From assembly GCA_016713445.1 (NCBI GenBank), contig JADJPB010000012.1, positions 1 through 64,000 on the forward strand: a stretch of DNA of 64,000 bases, written 5' to 3'. Shown here one piece after another: positions 20,088 through 29,700 of the stretch. The notes under the pieces are model-generated. The model saw only the letters and a list, made by a program, of their open reading frames with translations. It ran no database searches and was not told the origin of the DNA. This stretch comes from Bacteroidota bacterium. GTDB taxonomy: Bacteria > Bacteroidota > Bacteroidia > AKYH767-A > OLB10. How positions within the stretch are numbered: position 1 is the stretch's first letter; each line of letters starts with the position of its first letter. Made by a program: the position numbers and the translations under genes.

Positions 20088-22642
20088 ATGAAATTTCCCT
20101 TTCAGTTTATTTTAGTTGCTATCGTATTATGCTTTGCTTTCAATACTCAAGCACAAGTTTCTGGTTGTACCGATCCACAAGCTAATAATTACAATAATGC
20201 TGCTACGATCAATAATGGTTCCTGTGCTTACAACGCTACCAATCTACCTTTAACCGACAAAACAAACCTCCCAACACCCTTACTCAACGAAAGCTCTGGC
20301 TTAACTTTTTTAGATGGAAAATTATGGTCGTTTAGTGATTCAGGAAATCCAAATGATATTTATCGCATCGATACTGTAACGAATACTATTTTTCAAACAG
20401 TAGATATCAGCAATGCAACTAATGTAGATTGGGAAGATATGGCCTCCAATAATGATTTTTTGTTTGTAGGTGATTTTGGAAATAATAATGGGAATCGACA
20501 AGATTTAAAAATTTATCGCATTAATAAATCTGCTCTCACACCAACTACAACTTCGGTATCAGCATCTATTATTAACTTTTCTTTTCCGATCAAACCAATT
20601 TCCAATCCAATCCAACCAATCATAATTTCGATTGTGAAGCAATGATTTTTTTGAACGACTCCATTCATCTTTTTAGCAAGAACTGGGTCGACTTTCAAAC
20701 AAAACATTATGTATTACCCAATAGTCCAGGAACGCATGTAGCACAGTTGCGCGAAACATTAAATACTGGATTCTTGGTAACAGGAGCAACGGTGCAGCAG
20801 TATGGTGTAATTTCATTGATCGGATATTTAAGAACGGGAACGAAACCAGTTTCACTCTATATGCTTTATGATTATAAAAACAATTTGCTTTTCAATGGCA
20901 ACAAAAGAAAATTTGATCTCTCTTCACAAAATGTCTACGGACAAGTTGAAGGTGTAGAGTTTTTGAATAGTTCGCGGGCCTTTGTTTCGAATGAACTTTA
21001 TACTACAGGAGCCAATGTCCCTGCTAAATTAAGAACATTTAATCTCGCACCTTATTTGCCTGGCGCATATTTATTTCCAAAACCAACTGCAAATTTTAGC
21101 GTAAACAATGCATCCATCTGTGAAAATGAAACGGTAACATTCGCCGATCAAAGTATTAATTCACCTACTTCTTGGCAATGGAGTTTTCCAGGCGGAAGCC
21201 CATCTACATCCACCTTACAAAATCCGCAAGTGCAATATCCATCTGCAGGCGTTTATAATGTTTCTTTAGTCGCTTCGAATGCTGCGGGTAATGATACTCT
21301 AGTCATCACAAATTTCATTGCAGTTAATGGTTCGCCAGTTGCTCCAACAACTATTACCGGATCAAACATCACTTGTGTGAATACACAAAACAGTTTGTAT
21401 TCTGTAGATTCTATAGTAGATGCCATTTCTTATACATGGATAGTACCTGCAGGTGCAATCATTTCGTCAGGACAAGGAACAAATATGATTACTGTAGAGT
21501 TTTCGAGTGGAGCTGTAGGTGGAGATATTTGTGTGTACGCTTCAAATAATTGTGGAAGTAGTCCTGATCATTGCATGGCCATCACTGTATTCAATAGTAT
21601 TCCAGCAAAGCCATTAAGCATTACGGGTAACACATTGCCTTGTGCAGGGGGAACCGGAATGGTTTACAGTTGTCCTGTCGTTGCGAATGCAACCAGTTAT
21701 CAATGGGCCGTTCCTTCCACAACCACCATACTTAGTGGACAAGGTACAAACACCATTACAGTAGACTTCCTTTCTACTTTTAGATCCGGTTCTGTAAAAG
21801 TTGCAGCTGTAAATTGTGTAGGTAATAGTTTGTTTAAAACATTAAGCGTTCGAGGAAAGCCATCTACTCCAGCATTAATTTCTGGTCTTTCCGAAGAAGT
21901 TTGTGCAGGAACATTCAATGTTACTTACTCTATAGCTCCCGTGGTCGGAGCCACCAGCTACAACTGGACAATACCTGCAAATACTACATTAGTAGGCGGA
22001 CAAGGTACTACATTCATTACACTAAATTTCGATGCATTATTTAAAACAGGAGCAATAAAAGTTTCTGCAAGTAATGCATGTGGTTCAAGTGGATTAAAAT
22101 CGCTAACGATTCGAAGTACTCCAAAGATGCCTGATTTAATTTCTGGTTCTGCATCTGTTTGTGCAAATCAAGTTGGAGTGGGGTATTCAATTCCAGCAGT
22201 GTTGGGGGCATCAAGTTATACATGGAAGGCGCCCACAGGGTCCATCATTACGGGTCAAACTACTCCTTCAATTTTAGTGGATTATGGAACAGTGGGAGGA
22301 AATGTAAAAGTCAAAGCCAACAATAGTTGTGGTAGTAGTGCCTTTCGAACGCTCACAGTTTCGATGTTTTGTCGTGAATTCTTAGCTCAACAGAAAAGTG
22401 AATGGGATGTTACCATTTATCCAAATCCATCAAGTACTTATTTTGCAATGGATGTTAATTCTGCGGTTAATTCAGATGTTGTTATCATAGTTAGCGATGT
22501 GATCGGTAGGGAAGTGGAGAGAATTGAAAAATTAAATTCTATGGGACATGTTGAATTTGGATCTGACCTTTTGATGGGCGTTTATCTTGTTGAAATTAAG
22601 TATGGTGCTGAACGGAAATCGTTAAAATTGATCAAACAATAG
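20088..22642 (+). CDS. Secreted PKD/Ig-like repeat protein with T9SS sorting domain (one frameshift)
   Basis: Residues 1-22 are a signal peptide (FILVAIVLCFAFNTQAQ). GCTDPQANNYNNAA/GSCAY next resembles the short Cys-rich motif GCTDPxAxNY found in secreted marine-type Bacteroidota proteins. A beta-propeller-like region follows (SSGLTFLDGKLWSFSDSG, NVDWEDMASNNDFLFVGD). A frameshift near 20620 separates 20088-20645 from 20642-22642. The second part has a PKD domain (SWQWSFPGGSPST) and four or five Ig-like repeats with the pattern ATSYxWxxPxxxxxxxGQGTxxI, then a type A sorting domain (WDVTIYPNPSS to KSLKLIKQ). It is probably exported to the cell surface. I infer no enzyme activity. Confidence 0.8.
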
Positions 22643-23037
22643 TAATTTTTTTCTTTCGTATCTGTTTAGATTATCAAAATATTAGGAGTTGAAAGGTGAA
22701 TTTTGTTCGTGCACTTTCAATATGTAATTCTATTTTTAGGATAATATACTTATCTTAGTGCTGATAATTCAATATTGGGATTTGTTGTAAGCACTTAGAT
22801 TTAATTTCGATCGTTAATTTCGTGGTTTTAAAGGTGAGAGTTGAAATGAATTTGTTATAATATATGATGGGTATTGCTGGAATTTGCAGAACGTTTGTGG
22901 CAAATGCAAAACAAGAATTAGTTGGATACTCGTCATCATTCAATAAAAGTCCTTTCCCATACAGGAATATAATTGGGGCGAAACCGAAAAGCCTTATGAG
23001 TAGGAAAAATATCAAAACAATATCAAAACAAATTATT
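22643..23037. other. Intergenic region
   Basis: AT-rich, no supported gene. The frames at 22755-23015 (minus) and 22864-23076 (plus) have no family features and overlap each other, so I leave them out. Confidence 0.4.
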
Positions 23038-23646
23038 ATGAAAAGAAAATTTTACTTTCAATTACGCTTACCTTAATCAGCTTAACTGGATTTAGTACCG
23101 TTTGGACGGTAAATAATTCTGAAATACATTTTCTCCAGCAACAATTACTATTCAATTGGGTGATACTGTGACATTTTCAATTAACGGATCACATGATGCA
23201 AGAGAAGTTAGTCAAACTACATGGAATGCGAATAGTAGTGCTGCACTTCTTGGCGGATTTCAAGTTCCCTTCGGTGGGGGTACCTTGTTTCCTGCTCAGT
23301 TAGGTGTGGGGACTCATTATTATGTTTGTACTAATCATATTAGCATGGGGATGAAGGGAACCATTATTGTTCAAAAATACAACTGGTGTTGTAGAGAATG
23401 CAGCTCAAGCAAGCATTTCTATTTCTCCAAATCCTTCACATGGTAAGTTTCAATTGATGATCGTCTGCTGCAACGGTTGAAAATGGAATGATTGAAGTTT
23501 ATGATTTGACTGGAAAGTCTATCTATCAATCCGAATCATTGAGCACTAAATTCGATGTTGATTTGACGAATCAGGCTAAAGGCACTTATTTCGTAAAGTT
23601 TTATAATAACGAAACTACATTGACTAAGAAAATTATTTTAGAATAA
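23038..23646 (+). pseudogene. Secreted cupredoxin (plastocyanin/azurin-like) with T9SS tail, frame-disrupted
   Basis: The ATG at 23038 starts MKRKF and, with small frame corrections, a signal peptide of the type LISLTGFSTVWTV. The open part (23156-23446) reads GDTVTFSINGSHDAREVSQT, then a C-terminal copper loop YYVCTNHISMGMKGTIIVQ. His in SHDA, Cys and His in CTNH and Met in SMGM match the four type 1 copper ligands of small blue copper proteins. After another shift near 23390 comes a type A sorting domain: ISISPNPSHGKFQL, YDLTGKSIYQSE, and an end in ETTLTKKIILE at 23646. So this is a copper electron carrier fused to a T9SS export signal, which points to an outer-surface or secreted redox role (inference). 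Confidence 0.78.
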
Positions 23647-23670
23647 TCTCCTTCTGAAATTTGTGATTCT

Positions 23671-23709
23671 ACCCATAAAGGCAGTCTGAAATGATTAGCT
23701 TTTATGGGT
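23671..23709 (+). terminator. Terminator after the cupredoxin gene
   Basis: ACCCATAAA(G)GC pairs with GC(T)TTTATGGGT around a loop of about 15 nt. It starts 25 bp after the stop codon and is followed by TGTTTATTT. Confidence 0.6.
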
Positions 23710-23799
23710 TGTTTATTTATGAATATTTCTGATTGAGATTGTTGATTTGTTTCTACGAAATTGTCAAATGCAAATTTTTCTTTCTATTTTCGCTCAGCT

Positions 23800-24192
23800 A
23801 TGACACTCGACTATATTCAAGAGATTAACGAATACGGAGATGATCTCGTTCGACTTTTCGATTTTGATAAGTCGGAGGCCATTTTATTTCGAGATGCTAT
23901 ACAGGAGTCTATTCTTTTGAAGAATGAAGAATTAGATTTGGCTTCTCTGAGTTTTGTACAATTAAATAATTACAATTTAATTTTGGTGATTGGAGAGGAA
24001 GACGATGGAATATTTTCAAATCGTGAAAATAATTTTATCTGTAGCTTGACGCTTGCATCCTATGAAAAAATGTTAACTTTACTAGAACCTTTTTGCACGA
24101 AAGAAACCAAAGGCTATCAATATCTCTACGACCTCGACTCGCCCACCGATTTTCTTTTTTCTCCAGCTGGAACGAATAGTTTTGAGGACTAA
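23800..24192 (+). CDS. Conserved hypothetical acidic protein
   Basis: The frame opens at 23761, but MTLDYIQEINEYGDDLVRLF at 23800 is the likelier start: TATTTTCG just upstream (about 23786) is close to a -7 promoter box. About 130 residues, acidic, no signal peptide and no membrane segment. Readable pattern: DFDKSEAILFRDAIQ, LNNYNLILVIGEEDDGI, CSLTLASYEKMLTLLEPFC. I do not recognise a characterised family. Compact single-domain proteins like this are common in Bacteroidota with unknown function. Confidence 0.65.
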   Translation: MTLDYIQEINEYGDDLVRLFDFDKSEAILFRDAIQESILLKNEELDLASLSFVQLNNYNLILVIGEEDDGIFSNRENNFICSLTLASYEKMLTLLEPFCTKETKGYQYLYDLDSPTDFLFSPAGTNSFED

Positions 24193-24435
24193 TTGCTCTT
24201 TTATTTATGGTTGCGAATAAATCTTACCCTTAAAACAATTAGAAGTTGCTAAATAAACTTGTGTCCTTTGTGAAATATTCTGTGTCCTCTGTGGTTAAAG
24301 AAATCTATAAACAGCAAGAATTTATTTGTTTTATTAAAGTTAACTTTTAAACACAAAGAGCACAAAGGTTGCACGGAGAACGCAAACAAAAATTTCTATT
24401 TAAGTAGCTTTTGAATTAAAATCTTGTAAAGCTGT
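24193..24435. other. Intergenic spacer with degenerate repeat text
   Basis: No gene. It contains GTGTCCTTTGTG and CTGTGTCCTCTGTGG near 24260-24295 and CACAAAGAGCACAAAGG near 24350, the word-like degenerate text often found between Bacteroidota genes. Confidence 0.45.
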
Positions 24436-24482
24436 CTAGCATCTAGCATCTTGTATCCAGCATCCAGCATCCAACATCAAAA
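24432..24482. repeat. Degenerate tandem repeat (AGCATC / CAGCATC words)
   Basis: Four to five imperfect copies of a 7- to 10-bp word (CTAGCATCTAGCATCTTG, TATCCAGCATCCAGCATCC). The repeat overlaps the 3' end of the NlpC/P60 gene and supplies its last codons. Confidence 0.7.
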
Positions 24483-25251
24483 GAATGCGCTTTATCAATC
24501 GCAAATTATGCGTGTACTTCTTCAAATCCAAATTAAAAATTCCATGATGGTCAATATTGTCCACTCTTACTTGACCCGATGCATGAATAATTCTGTTTTT
24601 GGAAGTGAGTATACCTACGTGCGTAATTTTCCCTTCTTCATTATCGAAAAAAGCTAAGTCACCCACTTGAGTTTCATCTAACAAATGCACCGCTTGTCCT
24701 TGCTCTGCTTGCATCCACGCATCGCGCTTTAAGGTGATTCCCGAAAGTTTATATGCCATTTGTGTGAGGCCGCTGCAATCAATTCCAAATGGACTTCTAC
24801 CACCCCAATGATAAGGCGCGTTGAGATACATGTAGGCGTTCTCAACCACCATCTTTCCAGTAGTCAATAGATCAACTTGGCGAGCATTCCCTTCAAAACT
24901 ATACGTTGTATTTCCAATTCTGCAATTTCCATCACGGAACCATGGCAAGCGGCTTCCTAATAAAATAGAAGTAATGCTTTGGTGATTAATTAATATCTGC
25001 ACCAAGTCATAACTTAAAAAGGCTTTGTTCTTTTGAAGCTCAGTGAATTCACTGAGCTCTAAAGGATGTTGTTGCGACTTTTGAATCCAACCTTCATAAT
25101 CATCAAAGCTTAGATGAATTTTAATCCATTCATTCACATGTTCCAAAACAGTAAATGTTTCGCCAAAAAGAAGCTGCGATATTTCTTCACTTCGGTGAGA
25201 AGGCTCAGCGCGAAGTGAAATTAAATTAAGGGAACAAATACCGTAGCTCAT
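24436..25251 (-). CDS. NlpC/P60 family cell-wall peptidase with SH3-like N-terminus
   Basis: Residues 1-85 form a bacterial SH3-like domain (SLNLISLRAEPSHRSEEISQ, NEWIKIHLSFDDYEGWIQ). Residues 130-265 are the NlpC/P60 peptidase: catalytic Cys in SPFGIDCSGLTQMAYK, His in GKITHVGILTSKN and a third polar position in RIIHASGQVRVD. Members cut peptidoglycan stem peptides (gamma-D-Glu-diamino acid bond). No signal peptide is visible. The last 14 or so residues (LMLDAGCWIQDARC) are the translation of an intergenic tandem repeat (24432-24482), so the natural stop is probably just upstream. The gene lies 42 bp after the thiolase gene on the same strand. Confidence 0.85.
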   Translation of the reverse strand: MSYGICSLNLISLRAEPSHRSEEISQLLFGETFTVLEHVNEWIKIHLSFDDYEGWIQKSQQHPLELSEFTELQKNKAFLSYDLVQILINHQSITSILLGSRLPWFRDGNCRIGNTTYSFEGNARQVDLLTTGKMVVENAYMYLNAPYHWGGRSPFGIDCSGLTQMAYKLSGITLKRDAWMQAEQGQAVHLLDETQVGDLAFFDNEEGKITHVGILTSKNRIIHASGQVRVDNIDHHGIFNLDLKKYTHNLRLIKRILLMLDAGCWIQDARC

Positions 25252-25293
25252 GATGATGTTTCACTTATACTGCTAAAACAGTAAAATGTTTTA

Positions 25294-26472
25294 TTACATG
25301 CGTTCAATAACGATTGCCGATGCTCCTCCGCCACCATTACAAATTCCCGCAGCACCAATTTTACCATTGTTTTGTTGTAAAACACTCAACAAGGTTACAA
25401 TGATTCGTGCTCCTGAACAACCTAGTGGATGTCCAATAGAAACCGCTCCACCATTTACATTAACTTTGGTAGGATCTAATTTCATGGTATTGTTATTCGC
25501 AATAGCTACAACAGAAAACGCTTCGTTGATTTCAAAATAATCTACATCTGTCATTTTAATTCCAGCTTTCTCTACTGCCAATGGTAAAGCTTTTGATGGG
25601 GTAGTGGTAAACCATTCGGGAGCTTGTTGTGCATCAGCGAATGCACGAATTTTTGCTAGTGGTTTTATGCCTAGCGCTTCTGCTTTTTCTTTACTCATCA
25701 ACACTACAGCCGCAGCACCATCATTCAAGGTACTTGCATTTGCAGCCGTTACACTTCCATCTTTCACAAACACGGGACGCAAGGAAGGGATTTTATTAAA
25801 ATCCACTTTTTTGTATTCTTCGTCTTCGTTAATCAATAAAGCTTCTTTACCTTTTTGAGGAATGCTTACAGGAGTTATTTCATCTTTGAATAATCCTTTT
25901 GCCCAAGCAGCTTGTGAACGTTTGTACGATTCAATAGCATAAGCATCTTGTTCTTCTCGACTAATTTTACAATCGGTAGCGCAAAGTTCAGCCGCATTTC
26001 CCATGTGGTAATCTTTGTACACATCCCATAATCCATCTTTCACTAAGCCATCAATCATTTGAGCATGACCTAAACGATATCCATTGCGTGCTTTATCTAA
26101 GTAGTAAGGAACTGCACTCATGTTTTCCATTCCCCCTGCAACCACAACATCGTTGTCGCCTAGCATAATACTTTGAGCCCCCAACATGATGGCTTTCATT
26201 CCCGATGCGCAAACTTTATTGATCGTAGTGCCAGGAACGTTAGTTGGAATTCCTGCGAAAATGGAAGCTTGCGTGGCAGGAGCTTGTCCTACGTTTGCTT
26301 GCAATACATTTCCCATCAAAACTTCATTCACTTGCTCTGGCTTTACACCAGCTCTTTCTAAAGCTGCCTTAATAGCAGTAGCTCCAAGTTGTGTTGCTGG
26401 TACACCAGCTAATACGCCGCCAAAACTTCCAATGGGAGTACGAACAGCCGATACAATATATACTTCTTTCAT
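25294..26472 (-). CDS. Acetyl-CoA C-acyltransferase (thiolase)
   Basis: Intact, 392 residues, the normal length. Nucleophile Cys in TTINKVCASGMKAIMLGAQS, the YFEINEAFSV motif, and the C-terminal GGAVSIGHPLGCSGARI and CNGGGGASAIVIERM signatures are all present. Thiolases either split 3-oxoacyl-CoA (fatty-acid breakdown) or condense two acetyl-CoA. The sequence alone does not decide between these. No other beta-oxidation gene is adjacent. A TAATTTTG box lies 18 bp upstream. Confidence 0.93.
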   Translation of the reverse strand: MKEVYIVSAVRTPIGSFGGVLAGVPATQLGATAIKAALERAGVKPEQVNEVLMGNVLQANVGQAPATQASIFAGIPTNVPGTTINKVCASGMKAIMLGAQSIMLGDNDVVVAGGMENMSAVPYYLDKARNGYRLGHAQMIDGLVKDGLWDVYKDYHMGNAAELCATDCKISREEQDAYAIESYKRSQAAWAKGLFKDEITPVSIPQKGKEALLINEDEEYKKVDFNKIPSLRPVFVKDGSVTAANASTLNDGAAAVVLMSKEKAEALGIKPLAKIRAFADAQQAPEWFTTTPSKALPLAVEKAGIKMTDVDYFEINEAFSVVAIANNNTMKLDPTKVNVNGGAVSIGHPLGCSGARIIVTLLSVLQQNNGKIGAAGICNGGGGASAIVIERM

Positions 26473-26490
26473 ATTTCTATTTTAAGAGTG

Positions 26491-26498
26491 CAAAATTA
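26491..26498 (-). promoter_or_regulatory. -7 promoter box of the thiolase gene
   Basis: Minus-strand TAATTTTG (26498-26491) matches TAnnTTTG, 18 bp before the ATG at 26472. The spacer 26499-26745 holds no supported gene. Confidence 0.5.
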
Positions 26499-26745
26499 GT
26501 TAAAAGAATGAAGGTGATTTTGTTTCGAAAAGTAGAAATTGTAAATAGTTGTATATTAATTAAGTATAAAGCTCATCGAGACGAAATTTTCGTAGAACTT
26601 AGTGTTATGTTAAATTCTTCAAAGTTCACTGTGAAGGTATTGTTGTACATAATCAATCAAAGAAATGCCAAGAGGTCCACAAAAGAATAGTATCACTCGG
26701 ATCTCCAAGCTTACTGGAGTTTGCTAAATAATACGTTGAGCTATA

Positions 26746-29700
26746 TTAATAGATAAATATTTTCGATGTAAAAATATTTTCGTTGCCGGAAATTCGAATG
26801 AAGTAATATCCTTTTGCAAATTGATCGGCGTTGATGATGGTATTGTTTCCAGAAAATATGCTTTGGTGAATAGATCTACCCATAGCATCTATGATGTCTA
26901 TGTTGTAGTTTTCATTGCTGCATTCATAGCAAAATACCATCAATTGTTGATCTGATCCATTGTAAGTGTACCCAATTCCTGATTTTTTATTGGGTTGTAT
27001 CGCAATGATATTTGAATAGGAATAGCTGCCGTTAAAGTCAGTTTGTTTTAACCGATAATAACTAAGTTCTTTACCCGGCAACATGTCTTTAAATTGATAC
27101 TGTTTTAAGAGTGTAGAATTACCAGCCCCATCAACGATGCCAATATTTTCGAATTGTGTTCCGCTCAATGATTTTTCAATCGTAAAGTAGTCGTTGTTTA
27201 TTTCAGAGGAAGTTGTCCATTCGAGTAAGTTGTAGTGGTTCATGCCTACTCCAGAAAATGAAATTAATTCTATGGGTAACGAATTTCCTAAAACTACAAA
27301 TATTCCCGAATCTTTGCATCCGTTTGCATCAATGATCCGAACCATATAAGTTCAGACGGGCTTGCATGGAAATTTATTGCTTGTTTGATAGGGATCTAAA
27401 TTTAGGTTGTATTGAAATCCTGGAAATCCACCTGTTTGACCAACTATAATGGTGTCGCCGCAAATGGATGGACCTGAAGTAACAGAAATAACGGGTCCTA
27501 GTACTTTGCCTACCGTAATATTAGTAGTGTTCGTGCAGTTTTTTGTATCTTTTATGGTGATGGTATAGGGGCCAGGTGCAAGTCCAGTAAATACCGGACT
27601 ATTCTGATAAACAACTCCATTTTTACTATACTGTAAAGCTCCTGTTCCACCATTTCCAACAGCTGTAATGGTTCCATCATTTGCGAAACATGAGGATAGG
27701 GTAGAAGTAGATGTTATCGTCGGTGCAGCCAAATTTATAACAGTTGCATTTGTAGTTCGTGTACACAGGTTTGCATCTCTTACAGTAAGCGTATAATTTC
27801 CTGCCGCTAATAGGTTAAATGAAGTTGAAGCTTGAAATGTAGTTCCATTAATACTATATTGTAATGGAGCAATTCCACCTGTTGCAGCGGCTAGAATAAT
27901 TCCATTGCTGTTTCCACAACTGGAGTTGGTGATGGTTGCACTCAACGTTTGGGGTACGTTTGGTGCTGTGACTAATACACTTTTAGTATGAATGCATCCA
28001 TTATTATCTTTTGCATAAATGGTGTAATTACCCGCGGCTAAACTTGTGAAAATATTACTCGCTTGGTAAGTTGTGCCATTTAATGAATATTGATAGGGCG
28101 AAGTCCCCCCTGTCACAGTAGATGTGATTGTTCCGTTTGAATTTAAACAAGTAGCCGGAGTAAATGCTAATGTTTGTACCGGCGCCAATAAATTACCAAC
28201 GGAAATTCCGGTAGTATTTAAACACCCATTCACATCTTTTATGGTAATGGTGTAAAATCCAGCAGCGAGTCCGGTGAATTGATTGGAACTTTGATACGTG
28301 TTGCCATTAATACTATATTGATAGGGCGCAACTCCACTTGCTCCATTAGCGATGATGGCACCATTACTGTTGTTGCAAGAGGCAGAAATTGTAAAGGCTG
28401 TAACAGTGGGGGCGGGTACTGCTAAAACACTTACGGTTGTGTTCGTGATGCAGGCACCTGCGTCTCCTGTTCTAACCGTATATGATCCGGGTGCTAGTCC
28501 TGTAAAAATATTGCTGCTTTGGAAAACAGTTCCGTTAATACTATATTGCAGTGGTGCAGTTCCACCGCTCGCATTCACGGTGATGGTTCCATTGCCACTG
28601 CCACATGCTGAGGCTGTACTTACCACTGTTGCAATTGGTGCTCCTGTATTTGTTACGGTTAATGTGATCGCATTTGTACAACCCGCAGCATCTTTAACTG
28701 TCACAGTGTGTGTCCCTGCTGCGAGTCCGGTAAATACACTTGATGATTGAAATACTCCTCCGTTGATACTGTAGGTAAGCAAACCTGTACCTCCAGATCC
28801 AGCTGCACTGATAGTACCATTGTTTATTCCACAGGACCCACTCGTTTGTGAAGCCGTTATTGATGGACCGTTTGTTGCCGGAACAATAATAGTTTGTGTG
28901 GTGATGCATCCACCTGGATCAACAGGAGGACCAATATCAAAACTTTCGTCATCAGCCATGAGTAAGGTATATGTTCCCGGAGCTAACCCAGTAAATGTAT
29001 ACGTAGGGTCAAAGTTTCTCCATGGCCCACCCATCCCCGTAATACTTGCATGATATGGTGTATTTGGACCAACGCCTGTTAATTGAATGGCTCCAGTTGT
29101 TCCATTGCATGTAGTCCCAGTTACCACTGCTGTGGCTGTTGAATTTACTCCTATGCCAATTGTACCCATGATGGTATAGGTGCAACCTGCAGCGTTTTTC
29201 GCAGTGACATAATAAGTGCCCGGATTGAGATTTAAAAACAATTGTGTTTGATTGGCAACGTAAGGTCCGAAGTTTAAACTGTACGTACATCCACCACAAG
29301 TAGCTCCATTTACTTTCGGGTTTGTAATTTTCCCAAGACTTGTATTGCATGGATAGGCATCATCAAATCGAATAGTAAAATTGTTTATTGCTGTACCAGC
29401 AACAATATTATTAATGATAACCGTTGTTGTGCTGATGCAATTTAAACCATCTTTCACATAAACAGTATAGGTGCCAGGAGCAACATTGATAAAGTATTTG
29501 CTGGTTTGATACGTTGAACCATTTATACTGTATTGTAAGGGCGCAATACCTCCAGTACCTGTTGCAATGATGGCTCCATTATTGGCACCGCAAGATGCAT
29601 CTAAAACCGTTGCAGTAATTGTTGGTCCTTGAGAAATTGTAATGGTAGTGGTAGAAGTTATTATGCATCCATTCGCATCTTTTACATAAACGGTATAGGT

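Noticed and set aside
22755..23076. Two overlapping frames on opposite strands
   Set aside because: No domain, poor start context, and one overlaps the true start of the cupredoxin gene.
26391..26690. A 99-codon plus-strand frame upstream of the thiolase gene
   Set aside because: It overlaps the thiolase N-terminus and its promoter on the other strand and shows no protein family pattern.
6961..27354. Alternative genetic code
   Set aside because: The in-frame stops are TAG, TAA and TGA in different genes, and many intact genes end normally with all three.
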